Assembly (NCBI GenBank): GCA_942159475.1
Contig: OW804098.1
Span: 9,526,406 to 9,590,405, forward strand
From: Sthenelais limicola
Lineage: Eukaryota > Annelida > Polychaeta > Phyllodocida > Sigalionidae
Direction of reading: 5' to 3'
Length of the DNA: 64,000 bases
The notes beneath the pieces are model-generated. The model was not told where the DNA came from. It saw only the letters and a program-made list of their open reading frames with translations, and did not search any database. Shown piece by piece: positions 63,436-64,000 of this stretch (its first letter is position 1; the number at the start of each line of letters is the position of its first letter). The translations under genes were made by a program, and so were the position numbers.

Positions 63436-64000
63436 ATATACTTCTATACACATGTTGGTCTAAAGCACTAATGTTTGAAATAATCAAAAGATAAGCCTGG
63501 TATCAACTAAAACAAAACATTATTTTTTTATATTTAGGCCACAAATGAATAAGAAATATAAATACAAAAGGTTTGCATGGATACCAAGTTATACCTGAAT
63601 TTGCTAAAGCAAAAACATTCTTTCCGGGGGTCGAAAATAAGAGCCTATTGCTAAAAATATTTAATATAGTTTTTTGAGAAACAAAGAAATATTTGACACA
63701 ACCTTTCTTTTCTTTTTATTAAATCACAGATTCAAAAAGTTTCAATATAAAATGCAATTTAGATTTAGTTACTGTTACATGTAACAAAACATAGAGGCCC
63801 ATATAATAATATAATGTGCTCATATCCATACCAATACATAATACTCATAATAGTACTCATACAAGTAGTCAAACATAGTCAATCAACCAATTTCAATACC
63901 CATATTTTTTTTACTGATTAATTACTAGCAAATATATTTCGCATTAAGATTGAAATCCAAATTTTGAAAAAAATAATTAAGCTAATGACTGACTCTGAAA
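63436..64000. other. No gene seen
   Basis: Strongly AT-rich to the window end, no ORF or repeat boundary. Confidence 0.4.

Overview
This is a repeat-dominated window from an animal genome, most likely an AT-rich marine invertebrate; the sequence does not let me name the taxon. The evidence for a eukaryote is spliced genes with GT/AG introns, LINE and Gypsy-type retroelements, many MITEs with target-site duplications, satellites and a tRNA-derived repeat. Almost all intact open reading frames belong to mobile elements. The only host-type genes are paralogues of a two-exon, double-GNAT acetyltransferase.

Layout. 1-5.9 kb: a minus-strand LINE with an intact endonuclease/reverse transcriptase ORF (106-3006). 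Upstream of it on the same strand lie a complete NADAR-domain ORF (3741-4283) and a small ORF that may be SGNH-like (4388-4859). The 3' end of a second LINE follows. 6-16 kb: GNAT paralogue 1, last exon only (6380-7012), then a decayed LINE, several MITEs and palindromes. 16.3-23.7 kb: GNAT gene A on the plus strand (16312-16878 and 23095-23727), whose intron carries a 5-kb element with terminal inverted repeats. 24-29.7 kb: a segment colinear with 7-12.3 kb, so the locus was duplicated in tandem and each copy later collected its own insertions. These empty/filled pairs fix the ends and target duplications of several MITE families without any database. 32.7-35.3 kb: GNAT gene B on the minus strand (exon 1 34746-35300, exon 2 32764-33396).

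38.2-46.9 kb: a Gypsy-type LTR retrotransposon (38238-46904, TSD TAAG) inserted in a MITE. It has a 5' LTR, a possible primer-binding site, a Gag ending in an RS-rich tail, and a textbook -1 frameshift signal at the gag/pro junction. Its pol and the start of an env-like ORF are inverted between identical 246-bp arms, and the 3' LTR is reduced to fragments. 49.6-58.5 kb: a possible 8.9-kb element bounded by 27-bp inverted repeats. It contains a satellite of 357-bp units, a 15-bp minisatellite and three LINE 3' ends, with a GTCTCTAC(A/G)ACG motif recurring throughout. 58.6-64 kb: more MITEs and hairpins, and no gene that I can support.

Two short-element families dominate. MITE-1 (ends GGGTCAGATTTTCAG, about 235 bp) and MITE-2 (ends GTGATGTGTTTCAGG, about 405 bp) both give 4-bp A/T-rich target duplications and share a TTTCAG(G)AAAATG core near their tips. 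The strongest candidates for something new are the NADAR ORF linked to a LINE, the frameshift/RS-tailed Gypsy element, and the satellite-bearing giant element.
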